Shown: one piece after another, positions 19,716-28,429 of the stretch
Layout: every line of letters starts with the position of its first letter
Position numbering within the stretch: the first letter of the stretch is position 1
Assembly (NCBI RefSeq): GCF_014653575.1
Contig: NZ_BNAQ01000001.1
Location: 1,302,001 to 1,366,000, forward strand
From: Sphingomonas glacialis
Lineage (GTDB): Bacteria > Pseudomonadota > Alphaproteobacteria > Sphingomonadales > Sphingomonadaceae
Direction of reading: 5' to 3'
DNA length: 64,000 bases
Notes under the pieces: generated by a model
Seen by the model: the letters and a program-made list of their open reading frames with translations, nothing else
Database searches by the model: none
What the model was told of the DNA's origin: nothing
Program-made: the position numbers and the translations under genes

Positions 19716-20267
19716 TTAGCTGAGCGTATCGAAAACTTCGCCGGGGGCCATCGCGGCAATCCGTCGGGCGAGGGCATAGTCATGGCCGGCGCGAATCATC
19801 GCGGCGATATGCTTCTCACGCAGCGGACGCTCGGCCTGCGCCAGCGCGAACGGGCCGATCCGCTTGCGGCGCGCAAACGCCAGCGCGGTCTCGAGCGCGC
19901 GCTCCTCAACCGCGGGAACGATCGCGGCGCTATCGGCTTCGTCGATCCCGTCATGATGCAGTGCGCCCGTCACGCGCCGCTTGCCCAAGCCCCGCCGACC
20001 CATCGCCGCGGCGCGCGCCTCGCCAAAGGCGCGATCGTCGATATAGCCGAGTTCGGCGAGCTTTTCGGCGAGCGCTTCGGGCGCCGCGTGCGCCCCGTCC
20101 CAGCCGCGTTCGCGGATCTTGCGGACGAGGTACGCCGTCAACCGGGCACGCGTCGTCGCAAAGCGCTCGACATAGCGCAAAGCGAGCCGTTCGAGCGCCG
20201 CCGCATCTAACGGCGGCGCAACGCGTATCTCTTTGCGAGCGGATCGTTTCGGGGCTGGATCGTGCAT
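19716..20267 (-). CDS. recX: RecX-family regulatory protein
   Basis: 183 residues. Seen: [70 protein letters not shown] and a last helix unit [17 protein letters not shown]: three tandem three-helix repeats as in RecX. RecX binds RecA filaments and limits their activity. recA is not in the window. The ATG at 20267 is the nearest to the domain; longer starts exist. It diverges from the fatty acyl-AMP ligase gene. Confidence 0.82.
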   Translation of the reverse strand: MHDPAPKRSARKEIRVAPPLDAAALERLALRYVERFATTRARLTAYLVRKIRERGWDGAHAAPEALAEKLAELGYIDDRAFGEARAAAMGRRGLGKRRVTGALHHDGIDEADSAAIVPAVEERALETALAFARRKRIGPFALAQAERPLREKHIAAMIRAGHDYALARRIAAMAPGEVFDTLS

Positions 20268-20392
20268 GACGCCATCATTGTGCCATAGTCGGTCCCGATT
20301 TTGAACGCTTGGCATAAGCAGGGGTGCGTGCTGAAGACGAGACATAGAGGCGCGGCCAACGCAGGATGCCGCGATCAAGGGCGCAAAGACCA

Positions 20393-22174
20393 ATGAATTT
20401 CAAGACGATAGATACGCAGTCGGACGAGCGGAAGGGTGCAGCCGCTCCGCCTGCCCTGCTCGCGACGCCGACCGAAGACACGCTTTTGCGTCGTTTTGCC
20501 GATTTCGAAACGCTGGGGGCAGCGCTCGATTATGCCGCAACCGGCGTCCGTGGCCTGAATTTTCATGATGCCCGCGGCGCGCTCGCGCGGCCCTATCCGT
20601 TCGCCGAACTGCGCGAGGATGCGCAGGTGGTCGCGCGTCGCCTCATCGCATCGGGAATCCGGCCCGAGGACCGTATCGCCGTCGTCGCCGAGACCAGCCC
20701 CGAATTCGCCGCGCTTTTCTTCGGAGTCATCTACGCTGGCGCGTGGCCCGTCCCGCTGCCGCTGCCGACATCGTTCGGCGGCCGCGATTCGTATATCGAG
20801 CAATTGCGCGTCCAGCTCACCAGCTGTGATCCCACCCTGCTGATCTACCCGCCCGAACTCGCGCAGATGGGCGCCGACGCTGCGACGGTCGCGGGCATCA
20901 CCGGCATCGACTGGTCGGAGCTCGCGATGCGCGCCGCGCCCGACGTCGCGCTGCCGCAGGCCAAGGGCGACGACATCGCCTATCTGCAATATTCGAGCGG
21001 CTCGACGCGCTTCCCGCACGGCGTCGCGATCACGCACCACGCCTTGCTCAACAATCTCGCGGCGCACGCGCATGGCATGCAGCTCATCTACGGCGATCGC
21101 TGCATCTCGTGGTTGCCCTGGTATCACGACATGGGGCTGGTCGGCTGCTTCCTCTCCCCGGTCGCCAACCAGGTCTCGACCGATTATCTCAAGACCGAGG
21201 ATTTCGCGCGGCGTCCGCTCGCGTGGCTCGACATGATCAGCCGCAACCCGGGCACCTCGATCAGCTATTCGCCGACCTTCGGCTACGACATTTGCGCACG
21301 CCGCATGTCGAGCCAGACCAAGGCATCCGAGCGCTTCGACCTGTCGCGCTGGCGGCTCGCGGGCAATGGCGCCGACATGATCCGCCCCGACGTGATGCAG
21401 AGCTTCGTCGACGCCTTCGCCGATGCCGGCTTCAAGGCGAGCGCGTTCCTGCCGAGCTACGGCCTGGCCGAAGCGACGCTCGCCGTCTCGATCATGCCCC
21501 CGACCGAAGGCATCCGCGTCGAACTCGTCGAGGAAACGCAGCTTTCGGGCGTCGCCGCCGGCGAGGACCGGCCGCAGCGCTACCGCGCGATCGTCAATTG
21601 CGGCAAGCCGGTACGCGACATGAAGGTCGAGATCCGCGAAGAGGACGGCACCCCGCTCCCCGAGCGCGCGATCGGCAAATTGTGGTGCTCGGGGCCCTCG
21701 GTGATGGTCGGCTATTTCCGCGACCAGGCTTCGACCGACGCGTGCCTCGTCGACGGCTGGCTCGACACCGGCGACATGGGGTATCTGAGCGACGGCTATG
21801 TCTACATCGTTGGTCGCGCCAAGGACATGATCATCATCAACGGCCGCAACCACTGGCCGCAGGACATCGAATGGGCGGTCGAGCAGCTCCCCGGTTTCAA
21901 GGCCGGCGACATCGCTGCCTTTGCGATCACCACGCCGGGCGGCGAGGAAACCCCCGCCGTGCTCGTCCAGTGCCGCAGCTCGGACGATGCCGAGCGCGTC
22001 CGCCTGCGCGAGGAAATCCGCGAGCGCGTCCGCTCGGTGACGGGCATGAACTGCGTGATCGAACTGATCCCGCCGCGCACGCTCCCGCGCACCAGCTCGG
22101 GCAAGCTCAGCCGCGCCAAGGCGCGCAACCTCTATCTCAACGGCGATATCAAGCCGTACGACCTGGCGGCATAA
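20393..22174 (+). CDS. Fatty acyl-AMP ligase (FAAL, ANL superfamily)
   Basis: 593 residues. Seen: adenylation P-loop LQYSSGSTRFPHGVAITH near residue 200, SWLPWYHDMGLVG, an FAAL-like region FARRPLAWLDMISRNPGTS with SYSPTFGYDICARR, PSYGLAEATLAVS, DTGDMGYL, GRAKDMIIINGRNHWPQDIE and terminal SSGKLSRAKAR. FAALs activate fatty acids as acyl-AMP for transfer to a carrier protein or amine instead of CoA. No polyketide synthase or acyl carrier protein gene is adjacent, so the acceptor is unknown. ATG 20393 is chosen; 20366 is possible. Confidence 0.88.
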   Translation: MNFKTIDTQSDERKGAAAPPALLATPTEDTLLRRFADFETLGAALDYAATGVRGLNFHDARGALARPYPFAELREDAQVVARRLIASGIRPEDRIAVVAETSPEFAALFFGVIYAGAWPVPLPLPTSFGGRDSYIEQLRVQLTSCDPTLLIYPPELAQMGADAATVAGITGIDWSELAMRAAPDVALPQAKGDDIAYLQYSSGSTRFPHGVAITHHALLNNLAAHAHGMQLIYGDRCISWLPWYHDMGLVGCFLSPVANQVSTDYLKTEDFARRPLAWLDMISRNPGTSISYSPTFGYDICARRMSSQTKASERFDLSRWRLAGNGADMIRPDVMQSFVDAFADAGFKASAFLPSYGLAEATLAVSIMPPTEGIRVELVEETQLSGVAAGEDRPQRYRAIVNCGKPVRDMKVEIREEDGTPLPERAIGKLWCSGPSVMVGYFRDQASTDACLVDGWLDTGDMGYLSDGYVYIVGRAKDMIIINGRNHWPQDIEWAVEQLPGFKAGDIAAFAITTPGGEETPAVLVQCRSSDDAERVRLREEIRERVRSVTGMNCVIELIPPRTLPRTSSGKLSRAKARNLYLNGDIKPYDLAA

Positions 22175-22186
22175 GCCCCGCCGCTG

Positions 22187-22218
22187 GGGGCGCGCGCGGA
22201 TACGCCGCGCCCCTCCCC
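22187..22218 (+). terminator. GC-rich hairpin after FAAL gene
   Basis: Inverted repeat GGGGCGCG / CGCGCCCC just after the FAAL stop, without a T-run. It lies between this gene and the GGDEF-EAL gene and is only a possible transcript end. Confidence 0.4.
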
Positions 22219-22272
22219 GGCAAACGCCTGCGCCTAACCTTCCGGTAAGGCTCCTTGCGGTATAGCGGGCGC

Positions 22273-24627
22273 GTGAGCACCGAAAACACATCCCAATTCG
22301 CCAAGCCGCATATCGACGCGCGAGCACTGCTTGGGCTGTACGATCCAGCGGACACCACCGATTGGGCCCCGATCCGCGCCGCGCAAGTCCATGCCGGTGG
22401 GCAGTTGGCGCTGTTCCTGCTCGCCGCCAACGTGATCGGTGCAGCGATGGTCACACTGATTCTCCAGCGCAGCGCACCGCTTTGGGCGCTCGCTTGCTGG
22501 GGTGCGGTGGTCGCCGCGATTTCGGTCGCGATCACCTTCCGCCGGCTTGCCGCCAAGCAGCGCGGCGCGGCGACGCTCGCCGCCGTGCGCGACACCGTGA
22601 TCGAGGGCATCGCGCTCGCCACAATCTGGTCGGTCCCGCCGCTCGCGTTCGGGTTCAACCCCGATGTCGGCACGGCGCTCGGGCTGTGGATCGTGCTGTC
22701 GGTGCTGATGACCGCATCCGCTGTCGCGATGGCGGCACTTCCGCTCGCGACGTTGAGCTTTCTCGGCATCCTCGGCCTGGCGATTTCGGTCATGGTCCTG
22801 CGCATCGCCGGGCCGGTCCTTGCCGCCTCGGTCGCCTTGTTCACCACGCTGCTCATGATCGGCTGCTTCACGCGGGCGCGTTCGCTCGTCCTCATCCGCT
22901 CGGGCGAGATCGCGCTTGCCGAGCGCGACGAGACCGTCAGCCTTTTGCTGCGCGAAGCGAAGCAGGACGAGAGCGCCGACTGGCTGTGGGAAACCGATGC
23001 TGCGCGCCGCGTCGTGCGTGCATCGCCGCGCTTCGCCTTGTCAGTCGGGCTCGACCCCGTCGGCGTGAACGGCAAGTCGCTGCTCGAAGTGCTCGCTGGG
23101 AAGACCTGGGATTCGGGCAGTTTCGCGCCTGCGCTGCGCACGCTTGCCGAAAATCTCAAAGGCCGCGCGGCGTTTCGCGGGCTCGTGCTGCCGGTCAACG
23201 TCGCCGAGCAGGAGCGCTGGTACGAAATCGCCGCCAACCCGCGCTATGACGAGCACGGGGCATTCCTCGGCTTCCGCGGCGTCGGCGCCGACGTCACCGA
23301 ACAGCGCGCCTCGGCCGACAGGATCAACCGCATGGCGCGGTTCGACACGCTCACCGGCTTGCCCAACCGCCTCCACGTCAACGAAGCGCTGTCGCACGCG
23401 ATGGCCGATGCGGAGAAATGGGGCAGTCGCTGCGCCTTCATGATGATCGACCTCGATCGCTTCAAGGCGGTCAACGACACGCTGGGTCACCCGATCGGCG
23501 ACCGCTTGCTGAGCCGTGTCGCCGAACGCCTCACGACGCTGATGGGCCCGAACGAAGTCATCGGACGGCTCGGCGGCGATGAATTCGCAGTCGTGGTGCG
23601 CGACGCGAGCGATACGCAACGACTCGAGACGCTCGCGCAGACGATCGTCGATGCACTCGCCCGCCCGTACGATATCGATCATCACACGCTCTACACCGGC
23701 GCAAGCGTCGGCGTCGCGACCGGCCCGCGCGATGGCCGCACCACCGAGATGCTGATTCGCTCGGCCGACCTCGCGCTGTACCGCTCGAAGGACGCCGGCG
23801 GCGGCAAATTCCACCATTACGAACCACAGCTCCACGTCGCGGCCGAAGAACGCCGCGTGCTCGAACAAGCGCTGCGCAAGGCGCTGACCAATGACGAGCT
23901 GCACCTCACCTACCAGCCGGTCGTCGATGCCGGGAGCGGCCGACTGACGGGGTTCGAGGCGCTGGTGCGCTGGACGCATCCCGAGCTCGGGCCGATCTCG
24001 CCGGTCAAGTTCATCCCGCTCGCCGAGGATGCACGACTGATCGCGCCGATCGGCGAATGGGTGCTGCGCTCGGCGTGTGCCGAAGCGGCGAAATGGCCGG
24101 GTGACGCCCGCGTCGCGGTCAACGTCTCGCCCGAACAGCTCCACAATCCGGGGTTCGTCGCGGTGGTCGCCTCGGCGCTGGCGAACAGCGGGCTGCCCGC
24201 ACGCCGGCTCGAGCTCGAGGTGACCGAAAGCGTGTTCATGCGCGACGATACCGGCGCGGTGAAGGTGCTCGAACGGATCCTCGATCTCGGCGTGCGCTTG
24301 AGCCTCGACGATTTCGGGACGGGCTATTCGTCGCTCGGCTATCTCAGCCGCACGCGCTTCTCGACGATCAAGATCGACCGCAGCTTCGTCATCAGCGCAT
24401 CGAAGAAAGTGCCCGAGGCGATCGCGATCATCCGCGCGGTGGTCGCACTCGCGCAGAGTCTCGGCATGGCGACAACGGCCGAAGGGGTCGAGACCGAGGA
24501 CGAGCATCTGATGGTCCAGGAATTGGGCTGCACCAAGGTCCAGGGCTATTATTTCGGCCGCCCGCTCCCGGTGGAGGAAGCGCGCGTCCTGGCGGCGCGT
24601 GCAGCGCAGAATCGCGAAGCTGCATGA
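22273..24627 (+). CDS. Membrane-anchored GGDEF-EAL cyclic-di-GMP enzyme with PAS domain
   Basis: 784 residues from GTG 22273. Seen: five or six membrane helices at about residues 45-210, a PAS-like sensor region (about 225-345, with DWLWETDAARR), a GGDEF domain with intact RLGGDEFAVV near residue 434 plus DLDRFKAVNDT, and an EAL domain with FEALVRWTHP near residue 561, DDFGTGYSSL, KIDRSFV, EGVET and QGYYFGRP. Both catalytic motifs look intact, so it could make or degrade c-di-GMP; which dominates cannot be told. A TTG at 22255 is an alternative start. Confidence 0.92.
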   Translation: MSTENTSQFAKPHIDARALLGLYDPADTTDWAPIRAAQVHAGGQLALFLLAANVIGAAMVTLILQRSAPLWALACWGAVVAAISVAITFRRLAAKQRGAATLAAVRDTVIEGIALATIWSVPPLAFGFNPDVGTALGLWIVLSVLMTASAVAMAALPLATLSFLGILGLAISVMVLRIAGPVLAASVALFTTLLMIGCFTRARSLVLIRSGEIALAERDETVSLLLREAKQDESADWLWETDAARRVVRASPRFALSVGLDPVGVNGKSLLEVLAGKTWDSGSFAPALRTLAENLKGRAAFRGLVLPVNVAEQERWYEIAANPRYDEHGAFLGFRGVGADVTEQRASADRINRMARFDTLTGLPNRLHVNEALSHAMADAEKWGSRCAFMMIDLDRFKAVNDTLGHPIGDRLLSRVAERLTTLMGPNEVIGRLGGDEFAVVVRDASDTQRLETLAQTIVDALARPYDIDHHTLYTGASVGVATGPRDGRTTEMLIRSADLALYRSKDAGGGKFHHYEPQLHVAAEERRVLEQALRKALTNDELHLTYQPVVDAGSGRLTGFEALVRWTHPELGPISPVKFIPLAEDARLIAPIGEWVLRSACAEAAKWPGDARVAVNVSPEQLHNPGFVAVVASALANSGLPARRLELEVTESVFMRDDTGAVKVLERILDLGVRLSLDDFGTGYSSLGYLSRTRFSTIKIDRSFVISASKKVPEAIAIIRAVVALAQSLGMATTAEGVETEDEHLMVQELGCTKVQGYYFGRPLPVEEARVLAARAAQNREAA

Positions 24628-24633
24628 GGGTGC

Positions 24634-24662
24634 TTGCAGCGGAGGCAACCTCTCGCTAAACG
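24634..24662 (+). promoter_or_regulatory. Candidate promoter of tRNA-Trp / secE
   Basis: TTGCAG, a 17-base spacer and TAAACG, placing the start a few bases before the mature tRNA. The -10 is weak (3 of 6), but the position directly in front of the tRNA is convincing. Confidence 0.45.
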
Positions 24663-24674
24663 AACCCACCTGAT

Positions 24675-24751
24675 AGGGGTGTAGCTCAGTTGGTTAGAGC
24701 GTCGGTCTCCAAAACCGAAGGCCCTCGGTTCGAGTCCGAGCTCCCCTGCCA
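24675..24751 (+). tRNA. tRNA-Trp (CCA anticodon)
   Basis: 77 nt including an encoded 3' CCA. D arm GCTC/GAGC, anticodon stem TCGGT/ACCGA with loop CTCCAAA (anticodon CCA), T arm CTCGG-TTCGAGT-CCGAG, acceptor AGGGGTG/CTCCCCT. Acceptor pair 6-67 is a U-U mismatch. It sits upstream of secE-nusG, as is common in bacteria. Confidence 0.97.
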
Positions 24752-24878
24752 GCCGCCGCGCGCACGAGATTAGCGAAGCTAATCCCGAGACGCGCTAGGC
24801 CGGCCGGCGGGTCGCGACAGCGACCCCGTCAGACGAGTCCACCGGATTTACTCCGGTGATCGCCTCCCCGCCCGCCGC
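24752..24878 (+). repeat. Three-hairpin repeated element, copy A (tRNA-Trp to secE)
   Basis: Hairpin 1 GATTAGC/GCTAATC with outer stem GCGCG/CGCGC, then block CCGGCCGGCG (24800-24809), hairpin 2 GGGTCGC/GCGACCC, block CGTCAGACG (24827-24835), hairpin 3 CACCGG/CCGGTG. The same order of parts occurs at three other sites in the window. I do not recognise the family. Confidence 0.75.
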
Positions 24879-24993
24879 TTGATTTCGCAACGCACACGCG
24901 CTACGCCGCTATCATTCCGAAATTGGGAATTCTCGTCATCGGGCCTTGGCAGGTCCGGACGGCGGGCCCATGTCCGTTTCGGCTAAAAAGAAC

Positions 24994-25206
24994 ATGAGTG
25001 CACAGACCGTGGCGAAGACGACCCCCCTCGAATTCATCCGACAGGTCCAGGCCGAGACCAAGAAGGTCGTGTGGCCGACCCGGCGCGAGACGATCATGAC
25101 CGGCGTGATGGTCGTCATCATGACGACGCTGCTCGGCCTGTTCTTCTTCATCGTCGACACCGGCTTCGAGGCGATCGTCCACCTGCTGCTCAGCCTCGCC
25201 AAATAA
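24994..25206 (+). CDS. secE: Preprotein translocase subunit SecE
   Basis: 70 residues. Seen: amphipathic stretch PLEFIRQVQAETKKVVWPTRRET followed by one membrane helix (VMVVIMTTLLGLFFFIVD), the short one-span SecE form. It clamps SecY in the Sec translocon. The start is ambiguous: ATG 24994 fits the usual length, while ATGs at 24970 and 24946 would add a non-conserved N-terminus. It lies 16 bases before nusG, the usual secE-nusG pair. Confidence 0.93.
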   Translation: MSAQTVAKTTPLEFIRQVQAETKKVVWPTRRETIMTGVMVVIMTTLLGLFFFIVDTGFEAIVHLLLSLAK

Positions 25207-25222
25207 TCTAGGTAAAAGACAC

Positions 25223-25765
25223 ATGGCACGCTGGTACATCATTCACGCGTATTCGGGTTTCGAGGGCAAGGTCCGCGATTCGATCATGGCCGAGGCGACC
25301 CGCATGGGCCTCGAACAGCTCGTCGAGCAGATCGAAGTCCCGACCGAGACGATCACCGAGGCGCGCCGCGGCAAGAAGATCCTCGTCGAGCGCAAGTTCA
25401 TGCCGGGCTATGTGCTCGCCAAGCTCAACATGAACGACGACGTCTATCACCTCGTCAAGAACACCCCGAAGGTGACCGGCTTCCTCGGGCCGAACGGCAA
25501 GCCGCAGGCGATTCCGGAATCGGAAGCTGCGCGGATGCTCAGCACCAAGGACGAAGCCGCCGCTGCCGCGCCCAAGCAGAAGGTCAAGGTCGACTTCGAG
25601 ATCGGCGATTCGGTCAAGGTGCTCGACGGTCCGTTCGCAAGCTTCAACGGCATCGTCGAAGAGCTCGATTTCGATCGCAGCCGCGTCAAGGTGTCGGTGT
25701 CGATCTTCGGGCGTGCGACGCCGGTCGAGCTGGAATTCGAGCAGGTCGAACGCAGCAAGTCGTAA
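25223..25765 (+). CDS. nusG: Transcription termination/antitermination factor NusG
   Basis: 180 residues. Seen: NGN domain with WYIIHAYSGFEGKVRDSI, MPGYVLAKLNM and KNTPKVTGFLG, and a C-terminal KOW domain with FEIGDSVKVLDGPFASFNG and VKVSVSIFGRATPVELEF. It binds RNA polymerase and couples it to Rho or the ribosome. Preceded by secE. The coding sequence is followed directly by copy B of the three-hairpin element and then a palindromic repeat, which separate it from rplK by a minus-strand regulator gene. Confidence 0.97.
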   Translation: MARWYIIHAYSGFEGKVRDSIMAEATRMGLEQLVEQIEVPTETITEARRGKKILVERKFMPGYVLAKLNMNDDVYHLVKNTPKVTGFLGPNGKPQAIPESEAARMLSTKDEAAAAAPKQKVKVDFEIGDSVKVLDGPFASFNGIVEELDFDRSRVKVSVSIFGRATPVELEFEQVERSKS

Positions 25766-25772
25766 GTCGGAA

Positions 25773-25888
25773 GGCCGCACGCAGATAGCGCAAGCTATCC
25801 GCGAGACGGCCCCGACCGGCCGGCGGGTCGCGGCACGCGAACCCGTCCGACGCAAGACGCGGGATTTACTCCCGCGTCCCTGCCCGCA
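25773..25888 (+). repeat. Three-hairpin repeated element, copy B (after nusG)
   Basis: Outer stem GGCCG/CGGCC around hairpin 1 GATAGC/GCTATC, block CCGGCCGGCG (25816-25825), hairpin 2 GGGT.CGCG/CGCG.ACCC with one bulged A, block CGTCCGACG (25844-25852), hairpin 3 GACGCGGG/CCCGCGTC with the same ATTTACT loop as copy A. Stems differ from copy A while pairing is kept. Confidence 0.75.
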
Positions 25889-25905
25889 AGGCTCCGTCCT
25901 TACGC

Positions 25906-26003
25906 ATCACCCCGGGGCTCGTTCCGGGGTCCACCGGGATACGCGCACCACGACCGCAGCACGCGCGGCACGGTGGGCCCCGGCACAAGGCCGGGGTGAC
26001 GGT
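25906..26003. repeat. GTCACCCCGG-type palindromic repeat, copy 1
   Basis: Inverted repeat of about 100 bp with arms CACCCCGG..CCGGGGTCCACCGGGAT and CACGGTGGGCCCCGGC..CCGGGGTGACGG. Related copies lie at 31135, 55258 and 58545. It is located between convergent genes, where it could end transcription from both sides. Confidence 0.8.
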
Positions 26004-26039
26004 GGAGGGTAATTACAGGCCGAGACGCGCGACCCCGGC

Positions 26040-26768
26040 TCAATCCTCCAGCAAGTTCAAATGCAGATAGGCCGATTGAAAATCGGCCACTGAGCGCAGC
26101 CGCACCGCGTCGAGAATCACGATCGTCCGCGCGCGCCGCGCGATCAGCCCGTCCAGCTCGAGCAGCTTGAGCATCCGGTTGACGTGCACCGGGGTCAGCC
26201 CGAGCGCATCGCCGATCTGTTCCTGCGTCATCGGCAGCGTGTCGCTGTCGCCGCTTGCCGCATTGACCACTTCGAGCCGCACCGCGCATTCGCACAGCAG
26301 ATGCGCCAGCCGCATCTGCGCGTCGCGCCGCCCGATATTGGCGATCCATTCCCACGCGATCGACCCGTCGACCAGCGTGTCGAGCCAGAAGGCGTGCGCG
26401 ATCGCGGGGCATCTTGCCGCGATATCAAGCAAGTCGACGCGCGGGATCCGCGCCATCGTGATCGCGGTCAGCGCCTGGACGCTGTGATCGGCGATCTTGA
26501 GCAGCGAGTTCTGCAGCTCGACCGCGTCGCCCGGCACTTGCAGCGCGATGATCTGCCGCCCGCCGTCACCGACGATCTTCTGGCGATAGGCGAAGCCCTC
26601 GAGCAGCACGCAGGTGAAGTCTGCGCGCTCACCCTGACGGACGAGATAGTGGCCCGGCTCGAGCGTCTTGACGGTGAAGGGCAGCCCCAGCAACGCCGCC
26701 TCGTCAGCGGCGTCGAACCGACTGCGTCGCTTCAGCTTGACCAGCAAACGCTGGAGGGTGTCTGTCAT
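26040..26768 (-). CDS. Crp/Fnr-family transcriptional regulator
   Basis: 242 residues. Seen: N-terminal cyclic-nucleotide-like beta barrel (LEPGHYLVRQGERADFTCVLLEG, VPGDAVELQNSLL), dimerisation helix and a C-terminal winged helix-turn-helix MTQEQIGDALGLTPVHVNRM near residue 190. No FNR-type cysteine cluster is visible, so oxygen sensing by an iron-sulfur centre is unlikely; the ligand is unknown. The ATG at 26768 (MTDTLQRLL) is preferred over 26798. It is transcribed away from rplK. Confidence 0.88.
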   Translation of the reverse strand: MTDTLQRLLVKLKRRSRFDAADEAALLGLPFTVKTLEPGHYLVRQGERADFTCVLLEGFAYRQKIVGDGGRQIIALQVPGDAVELQNSLLKIADHSVQALTAITMARIPRVDLLDIAARCPAIAHAFWLDTLVDGSIAWEWIANIGRRDAQMRLAHLLCECAVRLEVVNAASGDSDTLPMTQEQIGDALGLTPVHVNRMLKLLELDGLIARRARTIVILDAVRLRSVADFQSAYLHLNLLED

Positions 26769-27037
26769 GAATCGTTCCCGGTCACGGCGGGAGCGCAAAA
26801 CTCTCAGTCATCGGACGCCAAGAAGCTCGATGATCGCGCGTCATAACACAGATTGCGGCATCGGCGGCGTACAATTGTCGTGCCGCCGCGTCCCGAGCGC
26901 GCGCTTCCGATTTGCCTCGGGCACCGCTTTCGGCTATGCGCCCCGCCTTCCCCGGCAGCTTGCCAGGGAATCGCGGGAGGCGGAGCTATGGCCCCGCCGC
27001 ATGGACCGCTAAACTTGAAAGAGAGTGAGACCGCCAC

Positions 27038-27469
27038 ATGGCAAAAAAGATTACCGGCTATATCAAGCTGCAGGTTCCTGCAGGCAAGGCCAACCCCTCC
27101 CCGCCGATCGGCCCTGCGCTGGGTCAGCGCGGCGTCAACATCATGGAATTCTGCAAGGCGTTCAACGCATCGACCGGCGACCAGGAAGTCGGCACGCCGC
27201 TGCCGACCGTGATCACCGTCTATGCCGATCGTTCGTTCTCGTTCGAGACCAAGACGCCGCCGGCATCGTACCTCATCAAGAAGGCCGCCAACATCAAGTC
27301 GGGCTCGAAGGAGCCGGGCAAGGTTTCGGGTGGCAAGATCTCGCGCGCCCAGCTCGCCGACATCGCGACCGCGAAGATGAAGGATCTCAACGCCAACGAT
27401 CTCGAAGCCGCGACGCGGATCATCGAAGGCAGCGCCCGCGCGATGGGCCTCGAAGTGGTGGAGGGCTGA
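27038..27469 (+). CDS. rplK: 50S ribosomal protein L11
   Basis: 143 residues, the standard length. Seen: [39 protein letters not shown] split over the N-terminal domain, and the rRNA-binding C-terminal domain with [20 protein letters not shown] and [10 protein letters not shown]. It forms the GTPase-associated stalk base. A clear GAGAG ribosome site lies upstream. rplA follows after four bases, so the pair is a two-gene operon closed by a terminator at 28194. Confidence 0.98.
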   Translation: MAKKITGYIKLQVPAGKANPSPPIGPALGQRGVNIMEFCKAFNASTGDQEVGTPLPTVITVYADRSFSFETKTPPASYLIKKAANIKSGSKEPGKVSGGKISRAQLADIATAKMKDLNANDLEAATRIIEGSARAMGLEVVEG

Positions 27470-27473
27470 GCTC

Positions 27474-28166
27474 ATGGCATTCGTAAGCAAGAAGCAGAAG
27501 GCCATCACGCTCGATCGTGAGAAGCTCCACGGCATCGACGAAGCGATCGCCCTCGCCAAGTCGGGTGCGACCTCGAAGTTCGACGAGACGATCGAAGTCG
27601 CGCTCAACCTCGGCGTCGATCCGCGTCACGCCGACCAGATGGTCCGCGGTGTCGTCACGCTGCCCAAGGGCACCGGCAAGACCGTCCGCGTTGGCGTGTT
27701 CGCCAAGGGCGCGAAGGCCGACGAAGCCCGTGCCGCTGGCGCCGACGTGGTCGGTGCGGAAGACCTGATGGAGCTCGTCCAGGGCGGCACGATCGATTTC
27801 GATCGCTGCATCGCGACCCCGGACATGATGGGCATCGTCGGTCGTCTCGGCAAGATCCTGGGTCCCAAGGGCCTGATGCCGAACCCGAAGCTCGGCACGG
27901 TCACGATGAACGTCGCGGCCGCGGTCGAAGCTGCCAAGGGCGGCCAGATCGAATATCGCGTCGAGAAGGCCGGTATCATCCACTCGGGCATCGGCAAGGC
28001 GTCGTTCCCGGCGGAAGACCTGCGCGCGAACTTCGACGCACTGGTCGACGCGATCGTCAAGGCCAAGCCGACCGGCGCCAAGGGCAAGTATGTCAAGAAG
28101 GTCGCCGTCAGCTCGACGATGGGCGCCGGCATCAAGGTCGACGTCGCCGAGGTTTCGGCGGCGTAA
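27474..28166 (+). CDS. rplA: 50S ribosomal protein L1
   Basis: 230 residues. Seen: [60 protein letters not shown] and [14 protein letters not shown]. It binds 23S rRNA at the mobile L1 stalk and, in many bacteria, represses its own rplKA mRNA. Start ATG is four bases after the rplK stop. An intrinsic terminator follows. Confidence 0.98.
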   Translation: MAFVSKKQKAITLDREKLHGIDEAIALAKSGATSKFDETIEVALNLGVDPRHADQMVRGVVTLPKGTGKTVRVGVFAKGAKADEARAAGADVVGAEDLMELVQGGTIDFDRCIATPDMMGIVGRLGKILGPKGLMPNPKLGTVTMNVAAAVEAAKGGQIEYRVEKAGIIHSGIGKASFPAEDLRANFDALVDAIVKAKPTGAKGKYVKKVAVSSTMGAGIKVDVAEVSAA

Positions 28167-28193
28167 GCCTTCCGACTTTCGGTAAAGAATTGA

Positions 28194-28223
28194 GGGCCGG
28201 GGGAAACCCCGGCCCTTTTTTTT
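28194..28223 (+). terminator. Intrinsic terminator of rplKA
   Basis: Nine-base-pair stem GGGCCGGGG / CCCCGGCCC with a GAAA loop followed by eight T residues. Confidence 0.95.
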
Positions 28224-28274
28224 ATCTAAGCCCCACCGTGCAGGAGGAGGGACGCGCATGATTTCGAGCGCGAT

Positions 28275-28303
28275 TTGCAATTCCCCGCCACCTGCCCTAC
28301 ATA
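28275..28303 (+). promoter_or_regulatory. Candidate promoter of cold-shock gene
   Basis: TTGCAA, a 17-base spacer and TACATA on the plus strand. Initiation near 28310 would give a leader of about 120 nt before the ATG, as in cspA-type genes; the leader contains a GACGCG/CGCGTC hairpin just upstream of the AAGAAGG ribosome site. Confidence 0.5.
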
Positions 28304-28429
28304 GGCGTTGCTACAGTTCGCAAATCGACGGTCTAGGGCGCTTTGCGGCACCATCTTCCTTCTTTCTCTGCTGATTTCGGCAACCGCTGACGCGGCTCTT
28401 CGCGTCGGCCCCACAAGAAGGATCATGTT

